Below are positions 5,256 to 12,961 of a stretch of DNA of 64,000 bases, piece by piece (within the stretch, counting starts at the first letter, position 1; each line of letters begins with the position of its first letter). Under the pieces are notes generated by a model. The model did not search any database, was not told where the DNA came from, and saw only the letters and a list, made by a program, of their open reading frames with translations. Origin of the DNA: an uncultured Flavobacteriales bacterium (GTDB taxonomy: Bacteria > Bacteroidota > Bacteroidia > Flavobacteriales_D > Crocinitomicaceae); contig CAJQJL010000048.1 of NCBI GenBank assembly GCA_905478665.1, positions 30,174-94,173 of the forward strand. Reading direction: 5' to 3'. The translations under genes were made by a program, and so were the position numbers.

Positions 5256-7039
5256 AAAGAGCAGTTTTATACATTCGAGTTAGTACAGATGAACAAGCAG
5301 ATAGAGGATATAGTTTGGGAGTTCAAAAGGAACAACTTGAAAAGTACTGCGAAGCACAAGGAATAGAAATCGCAATTCTATTTAAGGAAGATCACAGCGC
5401 AAAAAACTTTGATCGACCAGAATTTGCGAAATTTCTATCCTATGCGAAAGCAAATCATAGAAGTATAGATTACTTCCTGTTTGTATCATGGGATAGATTT
5501 TCTAGGAATGCACCAGATGCGTACAATATGATACGAAAGATGAAAGCTTGGGATATTGAACCGCAAGCGATCACACAACCCATAGATTTTGATGTTCCAC
5601 AAAGCAAAATCATGCTTTCCATTTATTTAACGCTTCCAGAAGTGGATAACGATATTCGTTCGGGTAAAGTGAAAATGGGGTTACGTGGAGCGAACAAATT
5701 GGGTAGATGGACTACAACTGCACCAATTGGGTATAAGAATCGCAGGGATGAACAAAACAAACCTATCATTGTTCCAAAGGAAACAGCACCACATATCGAA
5801 TGGGCTTTTAAGGAGGTGATAAAGAACGAACGCTCACTAAATGAAATTCGCATTGAGTTAAATAGAAAAGGTGTAAAGATTTCGCGGAGTTCGTTTAGTA
5901 GAATGGTGCGTAATCCTGTTTACATGGGGAAGATTCGCGTAGCAGAATACAAGGATGAACCTGAACAGTTCGTAGATGGGTTGCATGAAGGAATTGTAAG
6001 CGAATCAGTTTTTAATGAAGTTCAACTAATATTAAGTGGTAGAGTAAAGAAGCAAAACAAAAATTCTTCATATAGAGATCGTGTTGAATTACCGCTTAGA
6101 GGAATCTTAAACTGTTCCAAGTGCGGTAATCACATAACAGGAAGTGCTTCAAAGAGTAGAACTGGAGATAAACATTACTACTATCATTGTATGCATTGCA
6201 AAAAAGAACGTTTCCGAGCAGATGTAGCAAACAAGGAAATGGAGGAACTATTGAGTATAATTCAGATCACAGAAGAAGTAGAAAAACTCCATGATGTAAT
6301 ATTGGATTCGGAATTAAAGGGAAATCCAAAACAACGCGCTCAACAGAAATCAACGTTTGTGCAGCAATTGAACAAACTCGAAGCAAGAAAGGAACAATTG
6401 CAAAACACATTCTTGGATGGAGATTTAGACCCCAAGGATTACACAGAACTAAAGAAGCGTTTAGAGAGTAAAATATTTGAAGTTAAAGCACAATTGGAGA
6501 GCATAAAACAAGGGAAATCGAAGTTTCAAGAGCAATTGAGCAAATCGTTTAAGATGCTACCAAATATCATTGAATGGTACAGAAACAGTACAGTTCAGGA
6601 GAAGAAAAAATTAATTGGTTCGATCTTTCCTGAAAAGTTCACATTTGAAAATAATAGAGTTCGAACCACTTCTATTGATGAAGTGATTGCGTTGATACTA
6701 AAGTATACTGGGAGGTTTGATGAAAACAAAAAAGGGACAAATGAGAATAAATCTCATTTGTCCCATCTGGTACCTCGGGCGGGAATCGAACCCGCACGCC
6801 CGAAGGCACTGGATTTTGAATCCAGCGCGTCTACCAGTTCCGCCACCGAGGCATATTTTCTGATATGCGGATGCAAAGCTATGGATTTTATTGGATTTGG
6901 AAACAATGAAATTAATATTTCATCAATTTTATTACATTTTTTTCTCCTGCAATCCGTACTTCCAGTGTATACATGCCCATTTCCAATTGATCAAGACCTT
7001 CTAATTGAACGATTTTCCCAGACCATTCATCAGCTCTGA
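5252..7039 (+). CDS. Large serine recombinase (site-specific integrase)
   Basis: The protein has a resolvase catalytic domain at about residues 1-150 with nucleophile Ser11 in YIRVSTDEQ and the usual Arg residues (SWDRFSRN). A Recombinase domain follows at about 155-265, then a zinc ribbon (CSKC near 287 and CMHC near 313) and a coiled coil at about 350-435. Such enzymes integrate and excise mobile elements by cutting att sites. The family core ends near residue 490. The remaining ~100 residues are encoded by a tRNA terminator, the antisense of tRNA-Leu, and the antisense end of the CotH gene, so the annotated C-terminus is probably an accident of integration. The true end is uncertain. It is coupled to the 47-codon gene by an ATGA overlap. 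Confidence 0.9.
   Translation: MKRAVLYIRVSTDEQADRGYSLGVQKEQLEKYCEAQGIEIAILFKEDHSAKNFDRPEFAKFLSYAKANHRSIDYFLFVSWDRFSRNAPDAYNMIRKMKAWDIEPQAITQPIDFDVPQSKIMLSIYLTLPEVDNDIRSGKVKMGLRGANKLGRWTTTAPIGYKNRRDEQNKPIIVPKETAPHIEWAFKEVIKNERSLNEIRIELNRKGVKISRSSFSRMVRNPVYMGKIRVAEYKDEPEQFVDGLHEGIVSESVFNEVQLILSGRVKKQNKNSSYRDRVELPLRGILNCSKCGNHITGSASKSRTGDKHYYYHCMHCKKERFRADVANKEMEELLSIIQITEEVEKLHDVILDSELKGNPKQRAQQKSTFVQQLNKLEARKEQLQNTFLDGDLDPKDYTELKKRLESKIFEVKAQLESIKQGKSKFQEQLSKSFKMLPNIIEWYRNSTVQEKKKLIGSIFPEKFTFENNRVRTTSIDEVIALILKYTGRFDENKKGTNENKSHLSHLVPRAGIEPARPKALDFESSASTSSATEAYFLICGCKAMDFIGFGNNEINISSILLHFFLLQSVLPVYTCPFPIDQDLLIERFSQTIHQL
6728..6764 (-). terminator. Intrinsic terminator of tRNA-Leu
   Basis: GGGACAAATGAGA (6734-6746) and TCTCATTTGTCCC (6752-6764) form a perfect 13-bp stem. 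On the minus strand it is followed by six Ts (6728-6733) and begins 4 nt after the tRNA CCA end. It also lies inside the 3' part of the recombinase frame. Confidence 0.85.
6768..6852 (-). tRNA. tRNA-Leu(CAA)
   Basis: Read on the minus strand this is a complete 85-nt type II tRNA. It starts GCCTCGGTGGCGGAAC, has the D-loop TGGTAGA, an anticodon stem CTGGA/TCCAG with loop TTCAAAA (anticodon CAA), a variable arm TGCCTTCGGGCGT, the T-loop GGTTCGATTCC and an encoded CCA. The acceptor stem GCCTCGG/CCGAGGT pairs with one G-T at the end. It sits at the 3' side of a serine recombinase gene, typical of tRNA genes used as integration sites, yet the tRNA is intact. Confidence 0.95.
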
Positions 7040-9011
7040 ACTCCAGTTGTTTCACCGCCCTACCAGCCTGATCATAAACTGAAATCTTACACGCTTCATT
7101 GAGCATTGAGCTGATTTGAATAGAGATGGAAGAATTAAACGGGTTTGGATAGCCAGTCAATTGAATGCCATCATTCAGCGTAACTTCATCCAGTCCTGTC
7201 ATGCTACAACCGTTGAGGGTTCCTGGCATATTTGCGTCCAACCAAAGTAAACGGCGGTCAATCCAATCTTTAAGGCGTTGAATTTCTTCCGCGTATGTTT
7301 GTGCTGGAGCTGGTACTTCGGGTGTTCCCGTTGCAACACCCATATTCCCCCAAGTTGCATAATGCCACTCTTGACTCTCGTTAACGACAAGTGCAACAGA
7401 GTCAACCAGAGCATGGAGATAATCCTCGCTCAACAGATTCCGTCGAAGGTCTTCATAACGACACCGCATCGCATCTGCAAAAACGGGATCCTGAAACATG
7501 CGGATAAACCACCCCGGAGAATTTACATCGGGATTACAATCGTTCACTTCGTGTGCCCAGTTGGATCCATCCGTTTGGTCGTACATACAATCCCACATGT
7601 CTTTCCATGCCCAATCGAAATCCCAAACGGGACCTGCCTTCAATTTTCCAATAACACCTGTTGTTGGGTCTTTCTCTTTGTAGAAAAAGCGACTTTTTTT
7701 GAACCCATCTCCGTTTCGTGCTACCTCGTTCACTATGAAATAATCCAACCATGAACGCTCACTGATGTACTTTCGAAATCCATTTTGTTGGTCAGCGAAA
7801 CTCGGCGAGTAGAGTGCTGTTTCAAAATCATCAATGAAGGTTTGAATATAGGTCTGTTGTGCTGGAGCAATGCTGTCAACCTTCGGCGTATGGTACACCA
7901 TGTGAACATCAAAGGTTGGGTGATCGATAGGACTGTTATTGAGGAGCCATGAATTTGCCCCATTCCAATAATCAATTTTTAAAATATAACCACCCGTAAT
8001 TTCAGGGTAAAGAATATCTCCCGTATTGACTGTTGCTATGTCTACGCGGTTATTGTCGCGCTTAATTTTTTCAGCCAACAAATAGATCCCCTTGTATTCA
8101 CCGTTCAGAACGACATCCACTAGACGATGACGAGGAGCCCAATGTCCCATTTCATCAAAAAGATGGTAGGGAATCACATTTCGGGCAAAGGATTTATCAT
8201 TGTAATTGGCAATGAGAACCCAATCGTGTTCTGCGGGCATTCCGATAAGGGAAGAGTCTATCTGTATCCCAAAATCATCAATTAGTTTGAGACTATATGG
8301 TTTTTGTGGCAAGGATGCCGAATAATTTCCACGTCGCTCAATTCCAATTTTTCCGTTGTACTCGTTCATTGGGTCGGTCATGTAATTCCGAACACCAACA
8401 CCGTTATAAATAATCCCCATGTCAGCAACGATCTTTGGATCATCCACAATTGCTTGGCCATTTGTATTGATTACTACAATTGGTAAATCAGATTCACCAA
8501 AGGCAAAATATCCTGCAGGATTATTACCAAAAGTAATGGACCACGTATTTAGCGTTCCTTGATCAGCGTTGTAACTATCATAAATTCGCAGAAACCATTG
8601 TCCATTTGGGTTTTGAGTATTGTTGACCAGCCCCATTTGTCCCATTGGTTGATAGGTTCCGATAAATGGTGTGCTGCCAGATGAAATGACAGTTGCTGCG
8701 TCTTCTTGTAAACAGGTGTTTTGCATATCGTCACCTCCTCCTCCAATGCTTGAAAAAAGTTCAATGATAGTTCCATCTGGAGCAATCAATGAAACGGTAA
8801 GGTCTGAAACATAGGTATGAGTAATGTCCATGCAGACTTCCTCTAGACCAAAGTTTACGGTATCAATGGAATTTGGTGAAAGACCTGAAACATTTAAAGG
8901 GATATCAATGGTCTGTAAATCGAGAATTGCGCCAGATCCTCCAGTAAACGTTTGTGCAGAAACCTGAAATAAACAAGTAATAAATAAAAGACTGAGCGTT
9001 TTATGTAGCAT
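6912..9011 (-). CDS. Secreted CotH-family protein with proprotein-convertase P domain and T9SS tail
   Basis: The 699-residue precursor has a signal peptide (MLHKTLSLLFITCLFQVSAQ). Residues about 30-165 resemble the P/Homo B beta-sandwich (SDLTVSLIAPDGT, NGQWFLRIYDS, WSITFG). A CotH-type kinase-like region follows at about 175-600 (ERRGNYSASLPQKPYSLKL, ARNVIPYHLFDEMG, VLNGEYKGIYLLAEKIKRD, GPVWDFDWAWKD). The last ~80 residues (TGYPNPFNSSISIQI to IKLMKY) match type IX sorting domains, so it is probably exported and surface-anchored or released. Bacterial CotH proteins are atypical protein kinases; the substrate is unknown. Its 3' end overlaps the antisense tail of the recombinase frame by 128 bp. 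Confidence 0.85.
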   Translation of the reverse strand: MLHKTLSLLFITCLFQVSAQTFTGGSGAILDLQTIDIPLNVSGLSPNSIDTVNFGLEEVCMDITHTYVSDLTVSLIAPDGTIIELFSSIGGGGDDMQNTCLQEDAATVISSGSTPFIGTYQPMGQMGLVNNTQNPNGQWFLRIYDSYNADQGTLNTWSITFGNNPAGYFAFGESDLPIVVINTNGQAIVDDPKIVADMGIIYNGVGVRNYMTDPMNEYNGKIGIERRGNYSASLPQKPYSLKLIDDFGIQIDSSLIGMPAEHDWVLIANYNDKSFARNVIPYHLFDEMGHWAPRHRLVDVVLNGEYKGIYLLAEKIKRDNNRVDIATVNTGDILYPEITGGYILKIDYWNGANSWLLNNSPIDHPTFDVHMVYHTPKVDSIAPAQQTYIQTFIDDFETALYSPSFADQQNGFRKYISERSWLDYFIVNEVARNGDGFKKSRFFYKEKDPTTGVIGKLKAGPVWDFDWAWKDMWDCMYDQTDGSNWAHEVNDCNPDVNSPGWFIRMFQDPVFADAMRCRYEDLRRNLLSEDYLHALVDSVALVVNESQEWHYATWGNMGVATGTPEVPAPAQTYAEEIQRLKDWIDRRLLWLDANMPGTLNGCSMTGLDEVTLNDGIQLTGYPNPFNSSISIQISSMLNEACKISVYDQAGRAVKQLEFRADEWSGKIVQLEGLDQLEMGMYTLEVRIAGEKNVIKLMKY

Positions 9012-9100
9012 AGTTTAATGGTTTGTATACCGAGTGTATAGGCAGTCAAAATAGCGATAATATTCCAATTGATAGGGAACGGCGATAGCGTTAATAATCT

Positions 9101-9108
9101 TAGATTTG
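9101..9108 (+). promoter_or_regulatory. -7 box of hutI
   Basis: TAGATTTG matches the Bacteroidota -7 consensus TAnnTTTG and lies 7 nt before the hutI ATG at 9116, implying a very short leader or leaderless message. No convincing -33 TTTG is seen at the right spacing. Confidence 0.45.
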
Positions 9109-9115
9109 TAGAGCT

Positions 9116-10348
9116 ATGAAAAAGGTGTTGATCAAAAATATAAAGGGGCTTGTTCAGTATGGAGAAGACCTTCCCAAGGTTCGAAAAGGAGCTCAAATGA
9201 AAGAACTGCCTATTCTTGAAAATGCGTATTTGGCATTGGAGGATGGTGTAATCGTTGCGTACGGCGCAATGGAAGATTGGGGTGGAATTACGGATTGGCG
9301 GGACTTGGAGGTCATTGATGCCGAAGGAAAATTTGTTTTGCCAGCCTTTTGCGATTCACATACACATACTGTTTTTGCGAAGTCACGAGAAGAAGAATTT
9401 GTGGATCGAATCAACGGATTGTCCTATGAGGAAATTGCACTTCGTGGCGGTGGAATCTTAAATTCTGCACGGCGACTGCAAGAAATGTCTGAGGATGAAT
9501 TGTTCGAACATGCCATGGTGCGAATAGAGCGATTAATGTCCTATGGAACGGGAGCATTGGAGATTAAATCAGGATACGGACTCACAGTAGACGCTGAACT
9601 TAAGATGTTGCGTGTTGTAAAACGGCTGAAGGAAGCTTGTTCAATTGAAATTAAGGCAACTTTTTTAGGAGCGCATGCATTTCCTCCAGAATACAAAGAG
9701 AATCATCAGGGATATATTGATTTAATTATCAATGAAATGCTCCCCAAAATTGCAGAGGAGAAATTGGCAAATTATATTGATGTTTTTTGTGAACGAAATT
9801 ATTTCAGCGTGGACGAAATGGCTGAAATTTTGCAAGCTGGAATTGGATATGGACTGAAGCCAAAAGTGCACGTCAATCAATTTTCAACGATGGGTGGTGT
9901 TCGGAAAGCTGTGGAATTGAAAGCACTCTCTGTTGATCATATGGAGGAACTATCGGATGACGATATTGATGCATTAAAAGGGTCAGATACAATGCCAACG
10001 ATTTTACCAAGTTGTTCGCACTTTTTGTCCATTCCATTTGGTGACGCGCGTAGGTTGATGGAAAATGATCTTCCTGTTGCGTTGGCAAGTGATTTTAATC
10101 CAGGATCGACACCAAGCGGAAATCTGTGTTTTGTATGGTCTTTGGCTTGTGTGAAGATGAAAATGACACCCGAAGAGGCATTGAATGCGTTGACGGTAAA
10201 TGCAGCGTATGCAATGGATTTGTCTGAAACACATGGAACAATATCATTGGGAAAAAGAACCCCAATTCTCATTACAAAAGAGATTCCGAACATCGCATAT
10301 ATTCCCTATTCTTTCGGAGATCAGCACATCGATCGAATCCTTGTTTAA
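9116..10348 (+). CDS. hutI: Imidazolonepropionase
   Basis: This 410-residue amidohydrolase hydrolyses 4-imidazolone-5-propionate to N-formimidoyl-L-glutamate, the third step of histidine degradation, in the cytoplasm. The metal motif is His82-x-His84 in CDSHTHTVF. Further family blocks are RGGGILNSAR (substrate loop), GTGALEIKSGYGL, LGAHAFPPEY, KVHVNQFS and LASDFNPGSTPS. Length fits HutI. No other hut gene is adjacent: upstream and divergent is the CotH gene, downstream 30 bp away is a TraB/GumN protein on the same strand. Stand-alone hutI is known in Bacteroidota. Confidence 0.95.
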   Translation: MKKVLIKNIKGLVQYGEDLPKVRKGAQMKELPILENAYLALEDGVIVAYGAMEDWGGITDWRDLEVIDAEGKFVLPAFCDSHTHTVFAKSREEEFVDRINGLSYEEIALRGGGILNSARRLQEMSEDELFEHAMVRIERLMSYGTGALEIKSGYGLTVDAELKMLRVVKRLKEACSIEIKATFLGAHAFPPEYKENHQGYIDLIINEMLPKIAEEKLANYIDVFCERNYFSVDEMAEILQAGIGYGLKPKVHVNQFSTMGGVRKAVELKALSVDHMEELSDDDIDALKGSDTMPTILPSCSHFLSIPFGDARRLMENDLPVALASDFNPGSTPSGNLCFVWSLACVKMKMTPEEALNALTVNAAYAMDLSETHGTISLGKRTPILITKEIPNIAYIPYSFGDQHIDRILV

Positions 10349-10378
10349 GTGGATCGATTTTTGTAATTTGATGCTTCA

Positions 10379-11599
10379 ATGTTCAAACAACTTCTATTTA
10401 TTCTTTTGCCATTAGCATCTGTCGCTCAGACAGTAAATGGAGATCATGAACTCTTGTGGGAGATATCGGGAAATGGATTAGAAAGCAGTTCTTACTTGTT
10501 TGGAAGTTTTCACTCCAATGATAAACGCCTATTCAATTTAAGTGACTCAACATTTCTTGCGTTAGATCAAGCGGAGATGATTGTGTTGGAAACGGACATT
10601 TTTTCTTTGTTCGATGAATGGGATACACGTGTGTCATCTGTACAAATGAAATATGACAATGAAGGACAGCCGTATGTTTCCGATTCTGAAGCTTCGGTAA
10701 CTCATTACGGAGACGAGGATGGAATGCCGCAGTTTTTGGATGCCTTTTTTGAACAATATTGCTTTAATGCGGATAAGAAATTTTTCCCGCTGGAGTCTGT
10801 AGATTTTCAGTTAAATCTTTTTTCAGACATGGAATTCCCAGACTTTCGAAGGGTTCGCTTTGAGTCTTTTCTCTTGGATCAAGACGATATGCTGAACATG
10901 TATTTGAAAGGAGATATCTATCAATTGGATGATATGTTACGGTCTTCGCTTGCAATCTACCCTAAGGGGTATGACGTGCTGATCACTGATCGAAATTTGG
11001 ACATGGCATCCGGAATAGATTCACTTCTTCAGGCGGGCAACATGGTGTTTTGTGCAGTTGGAGCTGGACATTTAGCAAGTGGCGCTGGGCTTATTAATTT
11101 ATTAAGAAGTAAAGGGTATACGATGCGCAAGGTAACGGCAACATTCTCTGAAAATCCAACAGAAGCGCGGACAGAAGTTTTCTCCAAACGTAAATATCAA
11201 TATGATAACGATAGCCTTGGACTCCATGTTCGTTTCTTTGGAAAACCTAAAGTGGTCATGGATGAATATAGCGAAGCTGAACTTAAGTTAGTCTACAGAG
11301 ATTTTGGACAGGGGAATAGTTTCGAAGTAGAAGTCTACCCGAGATTGGAAGACATCGGTTTGGAGGAATTGGCGTCGACTTACATTGCTAGTCCAGAACA
11401 AAGTCCAGCCCGAAAAGTTATACTCGACAATGGAGGAGAGGCTTATGAAGGATTGGCCGACTCGTATCCAGAAGGCTTGTATTGGGCAAGGGTAATTATG
11501 AATGAAGAATCCTTTGTTGTTATAAAAGCATACGGAGGAAATAAGTTCATGAATTCCAATCGTGCTCAACGCTTCTTTGAGGAAGTTTGGTTTGATTAG
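10379..11599 (+). CDS. TraB/GumN family protein
   Basis: The 406-residue protein has a signal peptide (FKQLLFILLPLASVAQ) and a TraB/GumN domain at about residues 20-265. The family marks are LLWEISGNGL, YLFGSFHSNDKR with its GxxH-type motif, a DQAEMIVLETD acidic motif and GAGHLASGAGLINLLRSKGY near the end. The family is related to TIKI-type metalloproteases and erythromycin-esterase-like folds, but the bacterial substrate is unknown. The C-terminal ~130 residues form a less conserved extra domain. It probably acts in the periplasm. It follows hutI by 30 bp and may share its transcript. Confidence 0.8.
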   Translation: MFKQLLFILLPLASVAQTVNGDHELLWEISGNGLESSSYLFGSFHSNDKRLFNLSDSTFLALDQAEMIVLETDIFSLFDEWDTRVSSVQMKYDNEGQPYVSDSEASVTHYGDEDGMPQFLDAFFEQYCFNADKKFFPLESVDFQLNLFSDMEFPDFRRVRFESFLLDQDDMLNMYLKGDIYQLDDMLRSSLAIYPKGYDVLITDRNLDMASGIDSLLQAGNMVFCAVGAGHLASGAGLINLLRSKGYTMRKVTATFSENPTEARTEVFSKRKYQYDNDSLGLHVRFFGKPKVVMDEYSEAELKLVYRDFGQGNSFEVEVYPRLEDIGLEELASTYIASPEQSPARKVILDNGGEAYEGLADSYPEGLYWARVIMNEESFVVIKAYGGNKFMNSNRAQRFFEEVWFD

Positions 11600-11662
11600 T
11601 TGATCTTAGGCTTAAGTTGTTGGATCGCTTCACTATTGGATGGTGAATTAATTTTCGAACTT

Positions 11663-11739
11663 CCAATATCCAATATCCAATATCCAATATCCAATATCCA
11701 ATATCCAATATCCAATATCCAATATCCAACATCCAATAC
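11663..11739. repeat. CCAATAT heptamer minisatellite
   Basis: Nine perfect tandem copies of CCAATAT (11663-11725) are followed by two degenerate copies (CCAACAT, CCAATAC) to 11739. Being 7 bp, it would shift frame with each copy, and it lies between genes. The minus-strand open frame across it (YWILDIG repeats) is an artefact. Apart from the minisatellite and a -7 box, 11600-11836 is featureless. Confidence 0.95.
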
Positions 11740-11793
11740 TACTCTTTCAACCGCAAATTTCAACATTATCTAGCGATTAATCATGTAAAAACG

Positions 11794-11801
11794 TATTTTT
11801 G
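11794..11801 (+). promoter_or_regulatory. -7 box of the AAA/AddB-like pair
   Basis: TATTTTTG is a full match to TAnnTTTG, 35 nt before the ATG at 11837, a normal leader length. No clear -33 element is seen. Confidence 0.45.
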
Positions 11802-11836
11802 AGACCACTAAGTAGCACCAAAGGTAAAACGCTTGT

Positions 11837-12961
11837 ATGATCCCACGCATCCAAAAACAAACAATTCAGGATAAGCTTCAGACAAACAAATTGTTGTTTA
11901 TTCAAGGGCCAAGAAAGGTCGGAAAAAGAAGCTTGATTGAGGAAATATTTCAAGAGATAAATGAAGAATATTCCTTGCTAGATTGTTCCGTAAAACGAAC
12001 AAAAAAGTCACTTGAAAACGAACCAGATCAGTTAGAGAATGTGGGTAAATATGTCGTGCTTTATGAAGCGCAGTATTTGAAAAATCTAAACCAACTTCTC
12101 GAAAATGTCCTCATGGGAAAAATTACATCAACAGTAATCGTTGTCTGTTCTTTTGTTCCAAATGTTGAACCCGAATTAGTTGAGGCCATGCGAATGGAAG
12201 GTCTGGAAATAAATTTGTTCGCCCCGTCATTTTATGAATCGGCGCAGCATTTCGGACTTCCTGAAGAAGAACGATTGTTGGAAGAACGACTCATTTACGG
12301 GAATTACCCCGAAGTACTAGCGGATCTTCCTATGGCAGAAGTAACGCTTCGCGAGATTATTCAGGATGCCGTTTTTACCAATCTCAGTAGCAAAGAACGA
12401 ATTAATAAAGGTGATAAGTTATTGCGAATGCTTCAACTATTGGCATTTAACATAGGAGATACTGTTTCATACAATGATATCTCCGAGCGTTGCGGGCTAG
12501 ACAATGAAACTGTAGAACGTTATATCAAATTGTTGGAAGATGCATTTCTGTTGTTTAGATTGCCTTCTTATTCCACGGATCAACGCTATGAGTTGAAAAA
12601 ATCAAACATGGTGTACTTCGCTGATAATGGCGTGCGGAATGTCTTGATCAGCAACTTTAATCCAACCTTTCTCCGAAATGACATGAATGAACTTTGGAGG
12701 AATTATGTCTTGGCCGAGCGGATCAAATGGATGCGTATGCATCAGAGCAAAACGAAGGTTTATTTCTGGAAGACACATACACGACAGCAAATGGATTTTG
12801 TTGAACTGGACAATGATAAAATGCGGGCTTACAAAACGGACTGGGAAAAACGAAAAAAAGTGAAGTTCCCCAAGAGTTTTCAGGAGGCCTATCCACATGC
12901 TAAAATGTCAATACTGAACCGTTCAACATATTGGACTTTTCTAAGCCAAAAGAACGTATAA
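11837..12961 (+). CDS. DUF4143-type AAA ATPase, apparently inactivated
   Basis: The 374-residue protein has the layout of the AAA_14/DUF4143 family: N-terminal P-loop domain, central winged-helix part (DTVSYNDISERCGLDNETVERYI) and C-terminal nuclease-like fold. Key residues appear lost. Walker A at 24-31 is GPRKVGKR, with Arg where the family has Thr/Ser. The Walker B segment reads VVLYEAQYL, with Tyr where Asp is expected. The C-terminal AYEFKW-like motif of relatives reads AYKTDW here. The frame is intact, so it may be a folded pseudoenzyme. It overlaps the next gene as TAATG, suggesting coupling to the AddB-like nuclease. The comparison to family consensus is from memory. Confidence 0.8.
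   Translation: MIPRIQKQTIQDKLQTNKLLFIQGPRKVGKRSLIEEIFQEINEEYSLLDCSVKRTKKSLENEPDQLENVGKYVVLYEAQYLKNLNQLLENVLMGKITSTVIVVCSFVPNVEPELVEAMRMEGLEINLFAPSFYESAQHFGLPEEERLLEERLIYGNYPEVLADLPMAEVTLREIIQDAVFTNLSSKERINKGDKLLRMLQLLAFNIGDTVSYNDISERCGLDNETVERYIKLLEDAFLLFRLPSYSTDQRYELKKSNMVYFADNGVRNVLISNFNPTFLRNDMNELWRNYVLAERIKWMRMHQSKTKVYFWKTHTRQQMDFVELDNDKMRAYKTDWEKRKKVKFPKSFQEAYPHAKMSILNRSTYWTFLSQKNV

Noticed and set aside
1..6768. Second copy of the tRNA-Leu 3' end marking the far end of the element
   Set aside because: I scanned by eye for the T-loop and acceptor sequence and found none; the left end is outside the window or uses a shorter core.
11547..11732. Minus-strand 61-codon frame with YWILDIG repeats
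   Set aside because: It is a translation of the CCAATAT minisatellite.
12931..12961. Earlier start for the AddB-like gene
   Set aside because: It would overlap the preceding gene by 31 bp; the ATG at 12961 gives the usual TAATG junction.
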